Origin: Croceibacterium_A sp044506885
GTDB taxonomy: Bacteria; Pseudomonadota; Alphaproteobacteria; Sphingomonadales; Sphingomonadaceae
Length of the DNA stretch: 64,000 nucleotides
NCBI GenBank assembly: GCA_044506885.1
Contig: JBIQKC010000007.1
Span: forward strand, 17,813-81,812
Reading direction: 5' to 3'
Shown: positions 6,263 through 15,018 of the stretch, piece after piece
Numbering within the stretch: position 1 is the stretch's first letter
Layout of the letters: each line of letters starts with the position of its first letter
Notes under the pieces: model-generated
The model's database searches: none
Seen by the model: only the letters and a program-made list of their open reading frames with translations
Told to the model about the DNA's origin: nothing
Translations under genes and position numbers: made by a program

Positions 6263-8077
6263 TCAATACACCCGCTTCTTCGGCTTGATGTACTCCACAT
6301 CGTCGGTGAGCGTGTATTCGTGCACCGGGCGGTAATCGAGGCGCACGTCGCCGCCCTTGCCGCCCCAGCCGCCGAACCAGCTTGCGGTGTGCTTCATCCA
6401 GTTCTTGTCGTCGCGATCGGGGAAGTCCTCGTGCGCGTGCGCGCCGCGGCTTTCCTTGCGGGCGTGGGCGCCGTGCAGCGTCACCGTGGCCTGCGAGATC
6501 AGGTTGTCGAGTTCCAGCGTTTCGATCAGGTCGCTGTTCCAGATCAGCGAGCGGTCGGCGACCGAGATGTCCTGCATCGAGGCGTAGATTTCGGCCAATT
6601 TGGCCTTGCCTTCGGCCATGACCTCGTCGGTGCGGAACACTGCTGCGTGGGCGGACATGCAGCGCTGCATGTCGGTGCGGATCGAAGCGGTCGGGCGGCC
6701 GCCGGCAGCGTTGCGGAAATGGTCGAGCCTGCCAAGCGCGAAATCGGCGCTGTCTTTCGGCAGTTCCTCCTGCGCGGCGTTGGGCTTGAGCAATTCCTTG
6801 AGCCGGTGGCCCGTGGCGCGGCCGAACACCACGAGGTCGATCAGCGAGTTCGAGCCGAGCCGGTTGGCGCCGTGGACGGAGACGCACGCCGCCTCGCCCA
6901 CCGCGAACAGGCCGGGCACGACCGCTTCCGGATTGCCGTCCGCGCCGATGGTGACGACTTCGCCGTGATAATTCGTCGGGATGCCGCCCATGTTGTAGTG
7001 CACCGTGGGCACCACCGGCAGCGGCTGGCGCGTCAGGTCCACGCCGGCGAAAATCTTGCCGCTTTCGGTAATGCCCGGCAGCCGTTCGGCCAGCACTTTC
7101 GGATCGATATGGTCGAGGTGCAGGTAGATGTGGTCCTTGTGCGGGCCCACGCCGCGTCCCTCGCGGATTTCCATCGCCATCGAACGGCTGACCACGTCGC
7201 GGCTGGCGAGATCCTTCGCGGACGGCGCATAGCGCTCCATGAACCGCTCGCCCTCGCTGTTGGTCAGATATCCGCCCTCGCCCCGCGCGCCTTCGGTGAT
7301 GAGCACGCCGGCGCCGTAGATGCCGGTCGGGTGGAACTGGACGAATTCCATGTCCTGCAACGCCAGCCCGGCGCGCAGCACCATGCCACCGCCGTCGCCG
7401 GTGCAGGTATGCGCGCTGGTGCAGGTGAAATAGGTGCGGCCGTATCCGCCGGTCGCCAGCACGACGGCCTGCGCGCGGAAGCGATGGATGGAGCCATCGT
7501 CGAGGCACAGTGCGATCACGCCGACGCATTTGCCGCCGCTCATGATGAGGTCGATGGCGAAATATTCTATGAAGAAGTCCGCGTCGTACTTCAGGCTCTG
7601 CTGGTAGAGCGCATGAAGCATCGCGTGGCCGGTGCGGTCGGCGGCGGCCGCCGTTCTCTGCACGGGGGGCCCTTCACCCATGTTCTGCATGTGCCCGCCG
7701 AACGGGCGCTGGTAGATCGTGCCGTTGGCGTTGCGGCTGAACGGCATCCCCGCGTGCTCAAGCTCGTAGACCGCGTTCGGCGCTTCGCGCACCATGTATT
7801 CGATCGCGTCCTGGTCCCCCAACCAGTCCGACCCCTTGACGGTGTCGTACATGTGCCAGGTCCAGTGATCGGGCGAGTTGTTGCCCAGCGAAGCCGCAAT
7901 GCCGCCCTGCGCCGCGACGGTGTGGCTGCGCGTGGGGAACACCTTGGTCACGCAGGCGGTCTTCAGCCCGGCCTCGGCCGCGCCCATCGTCGCGCGCAGG
8001 CCCGAACCGCCGGCGCCGACGACGACGACGTCGTAGGTATGGTCGATGATCTTGTAGGCGGGAGTGGCGCCGGACAT
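6263..8077 (-). CDS. sdhA: Succinate dehydrogenase flavoprotein subunit
   Basis: A 604-aa catalytic subunit of respiratory complex II, oxidising succinate to fumarate on the cytoplasmic face of the inner membrane. The dinucleotide fold VVVGAGGSGLRA is at residues 18-29. His52 in TRSHTVAAQGG is the covalent FAD attachment site. The substrate and FAD region HGANRLGSNSL and the C-terminal RGAHAHEDFPDRDD are intact. It is the last gene of sdhC-sdhD-sdhA and overlaps sdhD by 1 bp (TAATG). No sdhB follows; a toxin-antitoxin pair in the opposite direction lies 69 bp downstream. Confidence 0.98.
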   Translation of the reverse strand: MSGATPAYKIIDHTYDVVVVGAGGSGLRATMGAAEAGLKTACVTKVFPTRSHTVAAQGGIAASLGNNSPDHWTWHMYDTVKGSDWLGDQDAIEYMVREAPNAVYELEHAGMPFSRNANGTIYQRPFGGHMQNMGEGPPVQRTAAAADRTGHAMLHALYQQSLKYDADFFIEYFAIDLIMSGGKCVGVIALCLDDGSIHRFRAQAVVLATGGYGRTYFTCTSAHTCTGDGGGMVLRAGLALQDMEFVQFHPTGIYGAGVLITEGARGEGGYLTNSEGERFMERYAPSAKDLASRDVVSRSMAMEIREGRGVGPHKDHIYLHLDHIDPKVLAERLPGITESGKIFAGVDLTRQPLPVVPTVHYNMGGIPTNYHGEVVTIGADGNPEAVVPGLFAVGEAACVSVHGANRLGSNSLIDLVVFGRATGHRLKELLKPNAAQEELPKDSADFALGRLDHFRNAAGGRPTASIRTDMQRCMSAHAAVFRTDEVMAEGKAKLAEIYASMQDISVADRSLIWNSDLIETLELDNLISQATVTLHGAHARKESRGAHAHEDFPDRDDKNWMKHTASWFGGWGGKGGDVRLDYRPVHEYTLTDDVEYIKPKKRVY

Positions 8078-8478
8078 TACGCAGCCCCTCCCGTCAGAAC
8101 CGGGCCCGCGACCACGCGAAGGAGCGAAAGCAGGCCGAAGCCAGCGCCGGCGAACGCGGCGAGGTTGAGCGCCAGGATCGCGGCGAACCGCGGAGCCGGC
8201 CGATGCAGGTAATCCTCTATCAAAACCTGAAGCCCGAGCCGGGCGTGCCAGAACACGCTGACGACCATCAGCGCCAGCGCCAACGCCACCAGAGGCTGGC
8301 GTATCCAGGCGGACATCGTCTCGTGCGAGAGGTCGGGCAGCAGCAGGAACGAAATGACGAGGAACGAGACAGTGATCAGGTTGCCCGCGGCGGTGAAGCG
8401 TTGCAGCAGCCAGTGATGCGCCCCCTGATGCGCCGCGCCGAGCCCGCGAACGCGTCCGATAGAGGTTCCGTTACCCAT
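8077..8478 (-). CDS. sdhD: Succinate dehydrogenase hydrophobic membrane anchor subunit
   Basis: A 133-aa membrane protein with the start set at the ATG at 8478, just after sdhC. Three transmembrane helices are visible at about residues 32-50, 61-82 and 100-125. HHWLLQRFTAAGN in the first part and FWHARLGLQVLIEDY after helix II match the SdhD family, including a haem or quinone-site His. With SdhC it anchors SdhAB and carries electrons to ubiquinone. Longer in-frame extensions upstream run over sdhC and were rejected. Confidence 0.93.
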   Translation of the reverse strand: MGNGTSIGRVRGLGAAHQGAHHWLLQRFTAAGNLITVSFLVISFLLLPDLSHETMSAWIRQPLVALALALMVVSVFWHARLGLQVLIEDYLHRPAPRFAAILALNLAAFAGAGFGLLSLLRVVAGPVLTGGAA

Positions 8479-8489
8479 CGTCGCCTCCC

Positions 8490-8870
8490 TCAGCGCAGCA
8501 GGATGGCGGCCCAGAATGCCGCGGTGAGAACGATTCCGCCCGCGGTGGTGACCACCGACCAGCGGTTGTTGGCGTCGACCTCGTAGCCGGCGCCGATGTC
8601 GAGAACGAAGTGGCGCACGCCCGAGCAGAAATGGTTGAAGAACGCCCAGCTCAACCCGACCAGCACGATATAGCCGGGAACCGAGGTCGCGACTGCGGCG
8701 AACAGGTCGTAAGCCTCCGGCCCGCTCGCCAGCGCGCCGAGCCACCACAGCAGCACCGGCAATCCGACGAAAGCCATGCCGTCGCCGCTGACCCGGTGAA
8801 GGATCGAGACGAGCATCGCCGGTCCCCATCTCCAGATCGACAGGTGCGGCGAAAGCGGGCGGTTTGCCAT
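8490..8870 (-). CDS. sdhC: Succinate dehydrogenase cytochrome b556 subunit
   Basis: A 126-aa subunit. HLSIWRWGPAMLVSILHRVSG carries the conserved Ser/Arg quinone-site residues, and NHFCSGVRHFVLD holds the haem b axial His. Three transmembrane helices are apparent. It is first in the sdhCDA operon, 11 bp upstream of sdhD. The 131-bp gap to the divergent SDR gene must contain the sdh promoter, but no convincing -35/-10 pair was identified. Confidence 0.95.
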   Translation of the reverse strand: MANRPLSPHLSIWRWGPAMLVSILHRVSGDGMAFVGLPVLLWWLGALASGPEAYDLFAAVATSVPGYIVLVGLSWAFFNHFCSGVRHFVLDIGAGYEVDANNRWSVVTTAGGIVLTAAFWAAILLR

Positions 8871-9001
8871 GGCGTGTCCCGAGAGTTGCGGATGTGGGGC
8901 TCCCTTAGCGAATGCGCCGGGCCGTGCAAGCTGTGCGACCCCTCCACGGCCCCGCTGCGCCTTCGCTCGACAGGAACGGGCGACATGAGCGATAGGGGCG
9001 C

Positions 9002-9724
9002 ATGCCCACGGTTCTCGTCACCGGCTCCAGCCGCGGAATCGGCCGGGACATCGCCGGCGCGCTGCGCGAGCGCGGCGCGACGGTGATCGGCCATGCGACG
9101 CGCGCGGCCGACGCGCAGACGATCGCGGCCGACTTCGCCGAGCCGGCCGGTCCGCAAATGCTGTGGCAGGAAGCGCTCGAACGGTCCGGCGGACGGATCG
9201 ACGCGCTGGTCAGCAATGCCGGCATTTTCGCCGCCAATCCGATAGCGTCCTCCGACATCGCCTGGCTCGACGCGTGGGAGGACACCTTGCGCGTCAATCT
9301 CACCGCAGCGGCCCAGCTCTGCCGGTTCGCGGTGCGCCACTGGCTCGACAGCGGGCGAAGCGGCCGCATCGTCCATATCGCCAGCCGCGCGGGCCATCGC
9401 GGCGATTCGCCCGATCACTGGCACTATGCGGCATCGAAGGGCGGGATGCTGGCGCTGCACAAGACGATCGCCCGCGCCTACGCCGCGCAAGGCATCCTGA
9501 GCTTCGCCATCGCGCCGGGCTTCACCGACACCGCGCCGCAAGACTCCGCGGCCGACGACTATCTCGCCAGCCGCGGCGGGCCGGCGCTCCTTGCCGACAT
9601 CCCCCTCGGCCGCGTGGCCACGCCAGCGGAAATCGCGGCCATCGCGGCATTCTGCGCGCTCGACGCCCCACCGAGCATGACGGGCGCGGTGATCGATGCC
9701 AATGGAGCCAGCTATGTTCGCTAG
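9002..9724 (+). CDS. Short-chain dehydrogenase/reductase
   Basis: A 240-aa classical SDR with the nucleotide motif TGSSRGIG at residues 7-14, NAG at 72-74, catalytic Ser128, Tyr142 and Lys146 (YAASK). The family oxidises or reduces carbonyl and hydroxyl groups with NAD(P)H; FabG-like proteins look like this, but the substrate cannot be named. The end overlaps the beta-lactamase gene by 11 bp, so the two are cotranslated. Confidence 0.92.
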   Translation: MPTVLVTGSSRGIGRDIAGALRERGATVIGHATRAADAQTIAADFAEPAGPQMLWQEALERSGGRIDALVSNAGIFAANPIASSDIAWLDAWEDTLRVNLTAAAQLCRFAVRHWLDSGRSGRIVHIASRAGHRGDSPDHWHYAASKGGMLALHKTIARAYAAQGILSFAIAPGFTDTAPQDSAADDYLASRGGPALLADIPLGRVATPAEIAAIAAFCALDAPPSMTGAVIDANGASYVR

Positions 9725-10601
9725 AATCGCCGCCATCTCGCTTCTCTGCGCCTCGTGCGCCCTGCCGACCACGGCCGCGCCCCTGCCCGAAGGCTCGCCG
9801 GTCGAGGATCTGCTCGCCCAGTGCGAAGACAAGGACGGCTGGAGCGATCCCGCGCCGCCGGTGCGCCTGTTCGGGAACATCTACGACGTCGGCACGTGCG
9901 GAATCGTGGTCTTGTTGGTGATCGGGAGCGAGGGCAACATCCTGCTCGATACCGGTCCGGCCGACGCTGCGCCCCTCGTGGCCGCCAACATCGAACGGCT
10001 GGGCTTGCGTCCCGATTCGGTGAAGTGGATCGTCACCAGCCATCCGCACAGCGACCATGTCGGCGGATTAGCCGAACTGCTGCGGCTGACCGGCGCCGGA
10101 CTGGCTGCGAGCGAGGCGGCGCGGCCGGCGCTCGAAAGCGGCGGCACGGGCGAACCCGCCGATCCGCAAGCCGGCCTCGGCGACGAGTTCGAGCCGGTGA
10201 CGGTGACGCGAATACTCGCCGACGGCGACACACTCGAACTCGGCGATCTCGCGCTCACGCTGCATGCAACGCCCGGCCACACGCCGGGCTCGACAAGCTG
10301 GACATGGCGCGCGTGCGAGGGTGAAACCTGTCACGACGCGGCCTTTGTCGACAGCGTCACCGCGATTTCCGCCGACGACTACCGCTTCTCCGATCGCCCC
10401 GACTACGTCGCAGCCTTTTCCGCTTCGTTCGATCGCATTGCCGCGCTCGATTGCGACCTGCTGTTCACGCCGCACCCTTCGGCCAGTACGCTGTTCGAGC
10501 GGCTTGCCGGCGACGCGCCGCTCGCGGCGCCCGGCGCCTGTCGCTACTACGCGGACCGGGGGCGCGAAGGCCTCGAAGCGCGGCTGGAGCGCGAACGGTG
10601 A
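9714..10601 (+). CDS. Subclass B3 metallo-beta-lactamase
   Basis: A 295-aa exported protein from the ATG at 9714, with a signal peptide (about residues 1-22). All zinc ligands of subclass B3 are present: HPHSDH at 110-115 (His110, His112, Asp114, His115), His189 in TPGHTPGSTSWTW, and His254 in the diagnostic TPHPSAS. The segment DSVTAISADDYRFSD is also characteristic of B3 enzymes. These di-zinc hydrolases open beta-lactams, often including carbapenems, in the periplasm. The gene overlaps both the SDR gene and prmA, so it looks like a resident chromosomal gene and not a mobile cassette. It lies 8 kb from the BlaI/M56 pair; regulation by that pair is unproven. Confidence 0.9.
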   Translation: MFARIAAISLLCASCALPTTAAPLPEGSPVEDLLAQCEDKDGWSDPAPPVRLFGNIYDVGTCGIVVLLVIGSEGNILLDTGPADAAPLVAANIERLGLRPDSVKWIVTSHPHSDHVGGLAELLRLTGAGLAASEAARPALESGGTGEPADPQAGLGDEFEPVTVTRILADGDTLELGDLALTLHATPGHTPGSTSWTWRACEGETCHDAAFVDSVTAISADDYRFSDRPDYVAAFSASFDRIAALDCDLLFTPHPSASTLFERLAGDAPLAAPGACRYYADRGREGLEARLERER

Positions 10602-11497
10602 GCTGGAAGCTGGTCGCGCGCGGTTCCAAGGCAGCGGTGCAGTCCGCGCTGGCGGCGCACGAAACGATCGAGGACTGGGATCACGCCATCGTCCTCACCG
10701 GCAGCGAAACGGCCGCGGATCGGCCGAACGAGTGGGTGCTCGAAGCCTACATCGAACGCAAGCCGACCGCTGCCGACCGCAAGGCGGTGGCGGTGCTGTT
10801 CAGCGGCGCCACGCCCGATCTGACCGTGGAGAAATTGCCCGACACCGACTGGGTGGCCGAGACGCAGCGGTTGGCCGCGCCGATCCGCGCAGGCCGGTTC
10901 CATGTCCGCACGCCGGATTTCCCGCCCGATCCGGACGCCGTGGACCTGATCGTCCCGGCGAGCCAGGCGTTCGGTACGGGCCAGCACGCCACCACTGCCG
11001 GTTGCCTGACGATGCTCGATGCGATGAAGCGGCGCGGCGTTGTGGCGCGCAATCTGGCCGACATCGGCGCCGGCACGGGCCTGCTGGCGTTCGCCGCGCT
11101 GGCGCTGTGGCCCGGCGCCCGCGCGGTCGCCAGCGACATCGACGCGGTGTGCGAGCCGGTGGTGATCGAGAACGCGCTGCTCAATGGAGTTGCGCTCGGC
11201 ACACGGCAGGGCGAACTGGCGATGGTGATCGCCGAAGGGCTGGATCACGCCGTTCTCGCCGGCCGTGCGCCTTACGATCTCATCGTCGCGAATATCCTCG
11301 CCGGGCCGCTGGTGGCGCTCGCGGGGGATTTTGCCGATGCGGTGGAGCCGGGCGGCAGCGTGCTCCTTGCCGGATTGCTCGAAACGCAAGAACCGGCGGT
11401 ACGCGCCGCCTATCGCACCGCGGGCTTCCGGCTGGCCGGGCGGCTGGCAAGCGGGGACTGGTCGATCCTGTGGCTGCGACGGCGCTCCACAAGCTGA
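10598..11497 (+). CDS. prmA: Ribosomal protein L11 methyltransferase
   Basis: A 299-aa SAM-dependent methyltransferase starting at GTG that overlaps the beta-lactamase stop (GTGA). The N-terminal substrate-recognition domain (about residues 1-100) is followed by AFGTGQHATTAGCL, SAM motif DIGAGTGLLAFAAL, and VANILAGPLVAL, all characteristic of PrmA. It trimethylates L11. The start was chosen from the coupling and from the conserved SWKLV beginning. Confidence 0.94.
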   Translation: MSWKLVARGSKAAVQSALAAHETIEDWDHAIVLTGSETAADRPNEWVLEAYIERKPTAADRKAVAVLFSGATPDLTVEKLPDTDWVAETQRLAAPIRAGRFHVRTPDFPPDPDAVDLIVPASQAFGTGQHATTAGCLTMLDAMKRRGVVARNLADIGAGTGLLAFAALALWPGARAVASDIDAVCEPVVIENALLNGVALGTRQGELAMVIAEGLDHAVLAGRAPYDLIVANILAGPLVALAGDFADAVEPGGSVLLAGLLETQEPAVRAAYRTAGFRLAGRLASGDWSILWLRRRSTS

Positions 11498-12159
11498 GCC
11501 GGATCCTCGGCGCGGCCGCCGCCGGGATCGCGCTGGCGGTCGCCCTGTTCGCTTTGACGGCCTGGATCGGCAGCAGCATTCCGCGCAATTCCGATTGGCG
11601 CGAACCGGACAGCGGGATCGAGATCATGCTCGAAACCAATGGCGTCCACACCGCGCTGATCCTGCCGCTGACGACACCGGAGAAGGACTGGCGCGCGGAG
11701 TTTCCGGCCGGCGACGTAACGGCATCGCATCTGCCCTTTACGCACGTTTCGGTAAGCTGGGGCGAGAAGGAGGTCTTTCTCGAAACCGAGACCTGGGCCG
11801 ACCTGTCGCCGCGCACGGTGGTGCGCATTCTCGGTTTCGGCGGCGAAGGGCTGCTGCACGTCGCCCACTACGTGCGGCCCCGCCCGTCCGCCACGGCTCG
11901 TCCGCTGCGCCTGACGCGCGCGGAGTATCGCCGCCTTGTCGCGGCGATCGAACGGATGCTGCCGAACGGGCCCAAGGTAGGCTACCCCGGCTATGGCGCG
12001 CATGACGTGTTCTACGACGCGCCCGGCCGCTACACCGCGCGCAATACCTGCAACCAGTGGACCAGCGACATGCTGGCGGCCGCCGGCGTGCGCACCGGAT
12101 GGTGGACGCCGTTCGCGGGCGGCGTGATGAAATGGGCGGACGAACCGCCGGAGTCGTGA
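11470..12159 (+). CDS. DUF2459 / TIGR02117 family membrane-anchored protein
   Basis: A 229-aa protein whose most plausible start is the GTG at 11470, overlapping prmA by 28 bp, because it keeps an N-terminal transmembrane helix (about residues 12-36). The rest matches the TIGR02117 family: ETNGVHTALILPL, WGEKEVFLETETW and ARNTCNQWTSDMLAAAG. The last segment resembles a papain/NlpC-like Cys motif, but no activity is established for the family. A later ATG would remove the membrane anchor. Confidence 0.82.
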   Translation: MAATALHKLSRILGAAAAGIALAVALFALTAWIGSSIPRNSDWREPDSGIEIMLETNGVHTALILPLTTPEKDWRAEFPAGDVTASHLPFTHVSVSWGEKEVFLETETWADLSPRTVVRILGFGGEGLLHVAHYVRPRPSATARPLRLTRAEYRRLVAAIERMLPNGPKVGYPGYGAHDVFYDAPGRYTARNTCNQWTSDMLAAAGVRTGWWTPFAGGVMKWADEPPES

Positions 12160-12179
12160 CTCGCCGCGTTTTTCATGCA

Positions 12180-12193
12180 TGGTAGCGCTATCG
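12180..12193. promoter_or_regulatory. LacI-family-type operator candidate
   Basis: TGGTAGCGCTATCG has a perfect 8-bp palindromic centre (TAGCGCTA) with the central CG step typical of LacI/GalR operators. It lies 31 bp upstream of the oxidoreductase ATG at 12224. No LacI-type gene is in the window, so the cognate regulator would be elsewhere. Confidence 0.4.
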
Positions 12194-12223
12194 GGAGCGC
12201 GGACTCCCGGACGGGAGAGCGCC

Positions 12224-13351
12224 ATGACCGATTCCAGCGACACCGATCTCGTTCGCCGCCGGCTGCTGATGGCCGCCGGCCTCGCGCCGCTTGCCCTGGG
12301 CGCGACGCGGGCTTTCGGACAGGCTGAGCGCAGGATGGGCTGGGCCATCGTCGGCCTGGGCGGATTTGCGCAAGGGCAGGTGATTCCGATGTTCGACGGG
12401 ACGCGGCATTCGCGGCTGGCGGCCTTCGTTTCCGGCGATCCGGTCAAGGCCGCGCGGCTGGGCGAGGAATACGGCGTCTTGCGCTTCTACGATTACGGGA
12501 ACTTCGACAGCATCGCCGACAATCCGGAGATCGACTGCGTCTACATCGTCCTGCCGGTGGGGATGCACGCCGAATATACGATTCGCGCACTGAAGGCGGG
12601 CAAGCACGTACTGTGCGAAAAGCCGATGGCCAGCACCTCCGCCGAATGTGAGGCGATGGTCGAGGCCGCGAAAGCCGCCGGCCGGCAGCTCGGCGTCGCC
12701 TATCGCGTGCATTTCGAGCCGACCAACATAGAGGCGCTGAGCCGGCTGAAAGCGGGCGAGATCGGCGCGATCCGCCATGTCCAGTGCGATCACGGCTTCA
12801 ACGCCAATCCCGAATTCCCGCCGCACAAGTGGCGGCTGGAAAAGGCGCTCGCGGGCGGCGGATCGATGTTCGACATCGGCGTTTACGGGCTCAACACCTC
12901 GCTGATGATGCTGGAGCGCGATACGCCGGTCTCGGTGAGCGCAGCCTACGCCTATCCGCGCGACGACGCGCGCTTCGCCGAAGTCGAAGGCGGCGTCGAC
13001 TGGCGCATGACCATGGCCAGCGGCATCAACGTGCAGGGTTCCAGCTCTTACTGCTACAGCCCTTACGCTTCGCGCCAGCGCTACTTCGGGGCCACGGCTT
13101 CGCTGACGATGGAGCCGGCGACCACCTACGACAACAACCGCATTGCGATCGAGGGCGGCGGCCAGCCGCGCCGGGACGTGGAGGCCGCAAGCCCCCTCGC
13201 CCAGTTCGCGGCGCAGATCGACGGCTTCTCGCAAGCCGCGAAGGCCAACACTCCGCATCGCACGCCGGGTGAAATGGGACTGCGGGACTTGCGCATCATC
13301 GAGGCGATATACGAAAGCGCGGACAACGGCGGAAAGGTCGTCGGCCTGTGA
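12224..13351 (+). CDS. Tat-exported Gfo/Idh/MocA family oxidoreductase, glucose-fructose oxidoreductase-like
   Basis: A 375-aa protein, with the start set at the ATG at 12224 preceded by a GGGAGAG site. It has a Tat signal (VRRRLLMAAGLAPLALGA, near residues 10-27), a Rossmann motif WAIVGLGGFAQGQ, and the family motif CEKPMA with the catalytic Lys. Such proteins keep NADP(H) tightly bound and act on sugars in the periplasm. The stop overlaps the CE15 esterase gene (GTGA). The pair looks like a small hemicellulose-sugar module, possibly controlled by the LacI-type site upstream. Confidence 0.88.
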   Translation: MTDSSDTDLVRRRLLMAAGLAPLALGATRAFGQAERRMGWAIVGLGGFAQGQVIPMFDGTRHSRLAAFVSGDPVKAARLGEEYGVLRFYDYGNFDSIADNPEIDCVYIVLPVGMHAEYTIRALKAGKHVLCEKPMASTSAECEAMVEAAKAAGRQLGVAYRVHFEPTNIEALSRLKAGEIGAIRHVQCDHGFNANPEFPPHKWRLEKALAGGGSMFDIGVYGLNTSLMMLERDTPVSVSAAYAYPRDDARFAEVEGGVDWRMTMASGINVQGSSSYCYSPYASRQRYFGATASLTMEPATTYDNNRIAIEGGGQPRRDVEAASPLAQFAAQIDGFSQAAKANTPHRTPGEMGLRDLRIIEAIYESADNGGKVVGL

Positions 13352-14634
13352 AACGTCTTGCGTATGCGGCGGCGCTGGCCCTGCTCGCCGCCCTGCCCTC
13401 GGTCGCGCAGCAGCAGCCGGACCCCGGCCCGGTCCACGATTTCGAGCGCATGCGCCACGGTTTCGGCGAGTTGCGCCCGCCGCGCGACAGCGACCAGTCG
13501 AGCCCCCGCGCGGCCAATTTCGACGAGGCGAAGGTAGGCGATCTCGCCCCTCCGCCGCTGTTCGCCTCGCCCGCCGATGCCACGCCCGAAGGCTGGGCCG
13601 GACGCCGCGCCGATCTCGTCCGGCTGGTCGAGGACAACTGGACCGGCCGCATCCCCGAAGCGGCGCAGGACTTGCGCATCGTGTGGAGCAAGAGCTCCGC
13701 TGCGTCCGATCGCCGCTACGATGTCGAGCAATGGGTGGGCCAGGTCTTCGCGCCCGACGGCCGCGGCGGGCCGACGATCGACGCCACAATCACGCTGCCC
13801 GCAGGCAAGCGCAACGTGCCGGTGGTGATCGACTACACCTATGTCTGGCCGCCCGGCTTCCGTTTTCCCGGCCCGACGCCGCCCGACCCGAAGGCGATGG
13901 CGCTGGAACGCGGCTGGGGCCATGTCGCCTACCGCGTCCAGATGCTCCAGGCGGATACCGCCGCGCTCATGGAACAAGGCTTGATCGGCCTCGTCCGCTG
14001 GCCGCGCGAGAAGCGCGACTGGGGCGCCCTGCACGCCTGGGGCTGGGGCGCGAGCAGGTTGCGCGAACAGCTCGCCGCCGATCCGCGCATCGACGGCGAG
14101 CGCATCGGTCTCGCCGGCCATTCGCGCTTCGGCAAGGCAGTGCTGGTCGCCAGCGCCTTCGACCATGCCTTCGCCGATGCGCTGGTCTCCAGCTCCGGCG
14201 CGGGCGGGGCCAAGCTGATGCGGCGCGATTTCGGCGAGCACTGGAACAACATGGCCGGTTCCTACGCCTACCACTGGTACACGCCCAACGTGATGGAATA
14301 CGCCGGCAACAGGCCGCTGGCGGACCTGCCGGTGGACGCGCACATGCTGATCGCGCTGCGCGCCCCGCGTCCGCTGTTCGTGTCCAGCGGCCTTGCCGAA
14401 AAGGGCGACGACTGGGTGGACCCGCGCGGCATGTGGATTGCCACCAGCCTTGCCGAACCGGCATGGGGCCTGCACGGGCTTCCCGTGCCGCCGGGCGACG
14501 AGATGCCCGAAGTCATGCAGGGCTATCGCGACTTTCCGCTGGCCTTTTTCCAGCACGATCAGGGCCACGTGATGTGGCCGGCGTTCGAAGCGTTCCTCGA
14601 TCATGCGCAGCGGTTCACCGGGCCGTCGCCCTAG
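13348..14634 (+). CDS. CE15-like glucuronoyl esterase, exported
   Basis: A 428-aa protein starting at GTG, with a signal peptide ending near residue 21 (ALPSVAQQQ). The alpha/beta-hydrolase nucleophile is Ser259 in GHSRFGKA, and the catalytic His is probably His407 in QHDQGHVMW. AWGWGASRL before the nucleophile and SSSGAGGAKLMRR after it match carbohydrate esterase family 15. These enzymes cut ester bonds between glucuronoxylan and lignin alcohols. The most common nucleophile motif is GCSR; the GHSR form occurs in bacterial members. Translational coupling to the oxidoreductase supports shared carbohydrate use. Confidence 0.86.
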   Translation: MKRLAYAAALALLAALPSVAQQQPDPGPVHDFERMRHGFGELRPPRDSDQSSPRAANFDEAKVGDLAPPPLFASPADATPEGWAGRRADLVRLVEDNWTGRIPEAAQDLRIVWSKSSAASDRRYDVEQWVGQVFAPDGRGGPTIDATITLPAGKRNVPVVIDYTYVWPPGFRFPGPTPPDPKAMALERGWGHVAYRVQMLQADTAALMEQGLIGLVRWPREKRDWGALHAWGWGASRLREQLAADPRIDGERIGLAGHSRFGKAVLVASAFDHAFADALVSSSGAGGAKLMRRDFGEHWNNMAGSYAYHWYTPNVMEYAGNRPLADLPVDAHMLIALRAPRPLFVSSGLAEKGDDWVDPRGMWIATSLAEPAWGLHGLPVPPGDEMPEVMQGYRDFPLAFFQHDQGHVMWPAFEAFLDHAQRFTGPSP

Positions 14635-14747
14635 GCGGCAGGGGTCGCGCCGGCTCCCCCGCTCGCGCCCACATCGACACCGGCACGCCCTGGCTTGCCT
14701 CGCGGCCGGTTCCTCCCCACCTCGCGTCCGGGAGGAGGGTTGCTTGA

Positions 14748-14990
14748 GTGATCGAATGGCTTCTCGCTTTCGCCATCGTGCTCGCGGTCGTGGCCGCTCT
14801 GCCGGGCCTGCTGCGGCGAGCGAAGCGCAAGCGGCGCAAGGCCGGCGGCGGATCGGGCGCGATGATCGCTATCGGCATCGCCTTCTCTATGATTTTCGAC
14901 GCCAAGGCGTCACAGGCGATGGAGACGATCGACCGGAAAACCGACATCGGCGACAGTGACGAGGGCGAAAGCGGCGCTCCGCCCGCCTGA
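14748..14990 (+). CDS. Small single-pass membrane protein, unknown
   Basis: An 80-aa protein starting at GTG with a GGAGGAGGG site about 9-15 bp upstream. One strong transmembrane helix spans residues 1-21, followed by a very basic stretch (RRAKRKRRKAGGG), a second weakly hydrophobic segment (residues 39-50) and an acidic tail. I do not recognise the family. The good ribosome site and positive-inside topology support a real gene. Confidence 0.55.
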   Translation: MIEWLLAFAIVLAVVAALPGLLRRAKRKRRKAGGGSGAMIAIGIAFSMIFDAKASQAMETIDRKTDIGDSDEGESGAPPA

Positions 14991-15018
14991 CGCCGAAGCC
15001 AGGATTTGACGCGCGGGG

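Noticed and set aside
6245..8212. 655-codon plus-strand frame opposite sdhA
   Set aside because: The complementary strand encodes a textbook SdhA; the plus frame has no recognisable motif and is a mirror of its codon bias.
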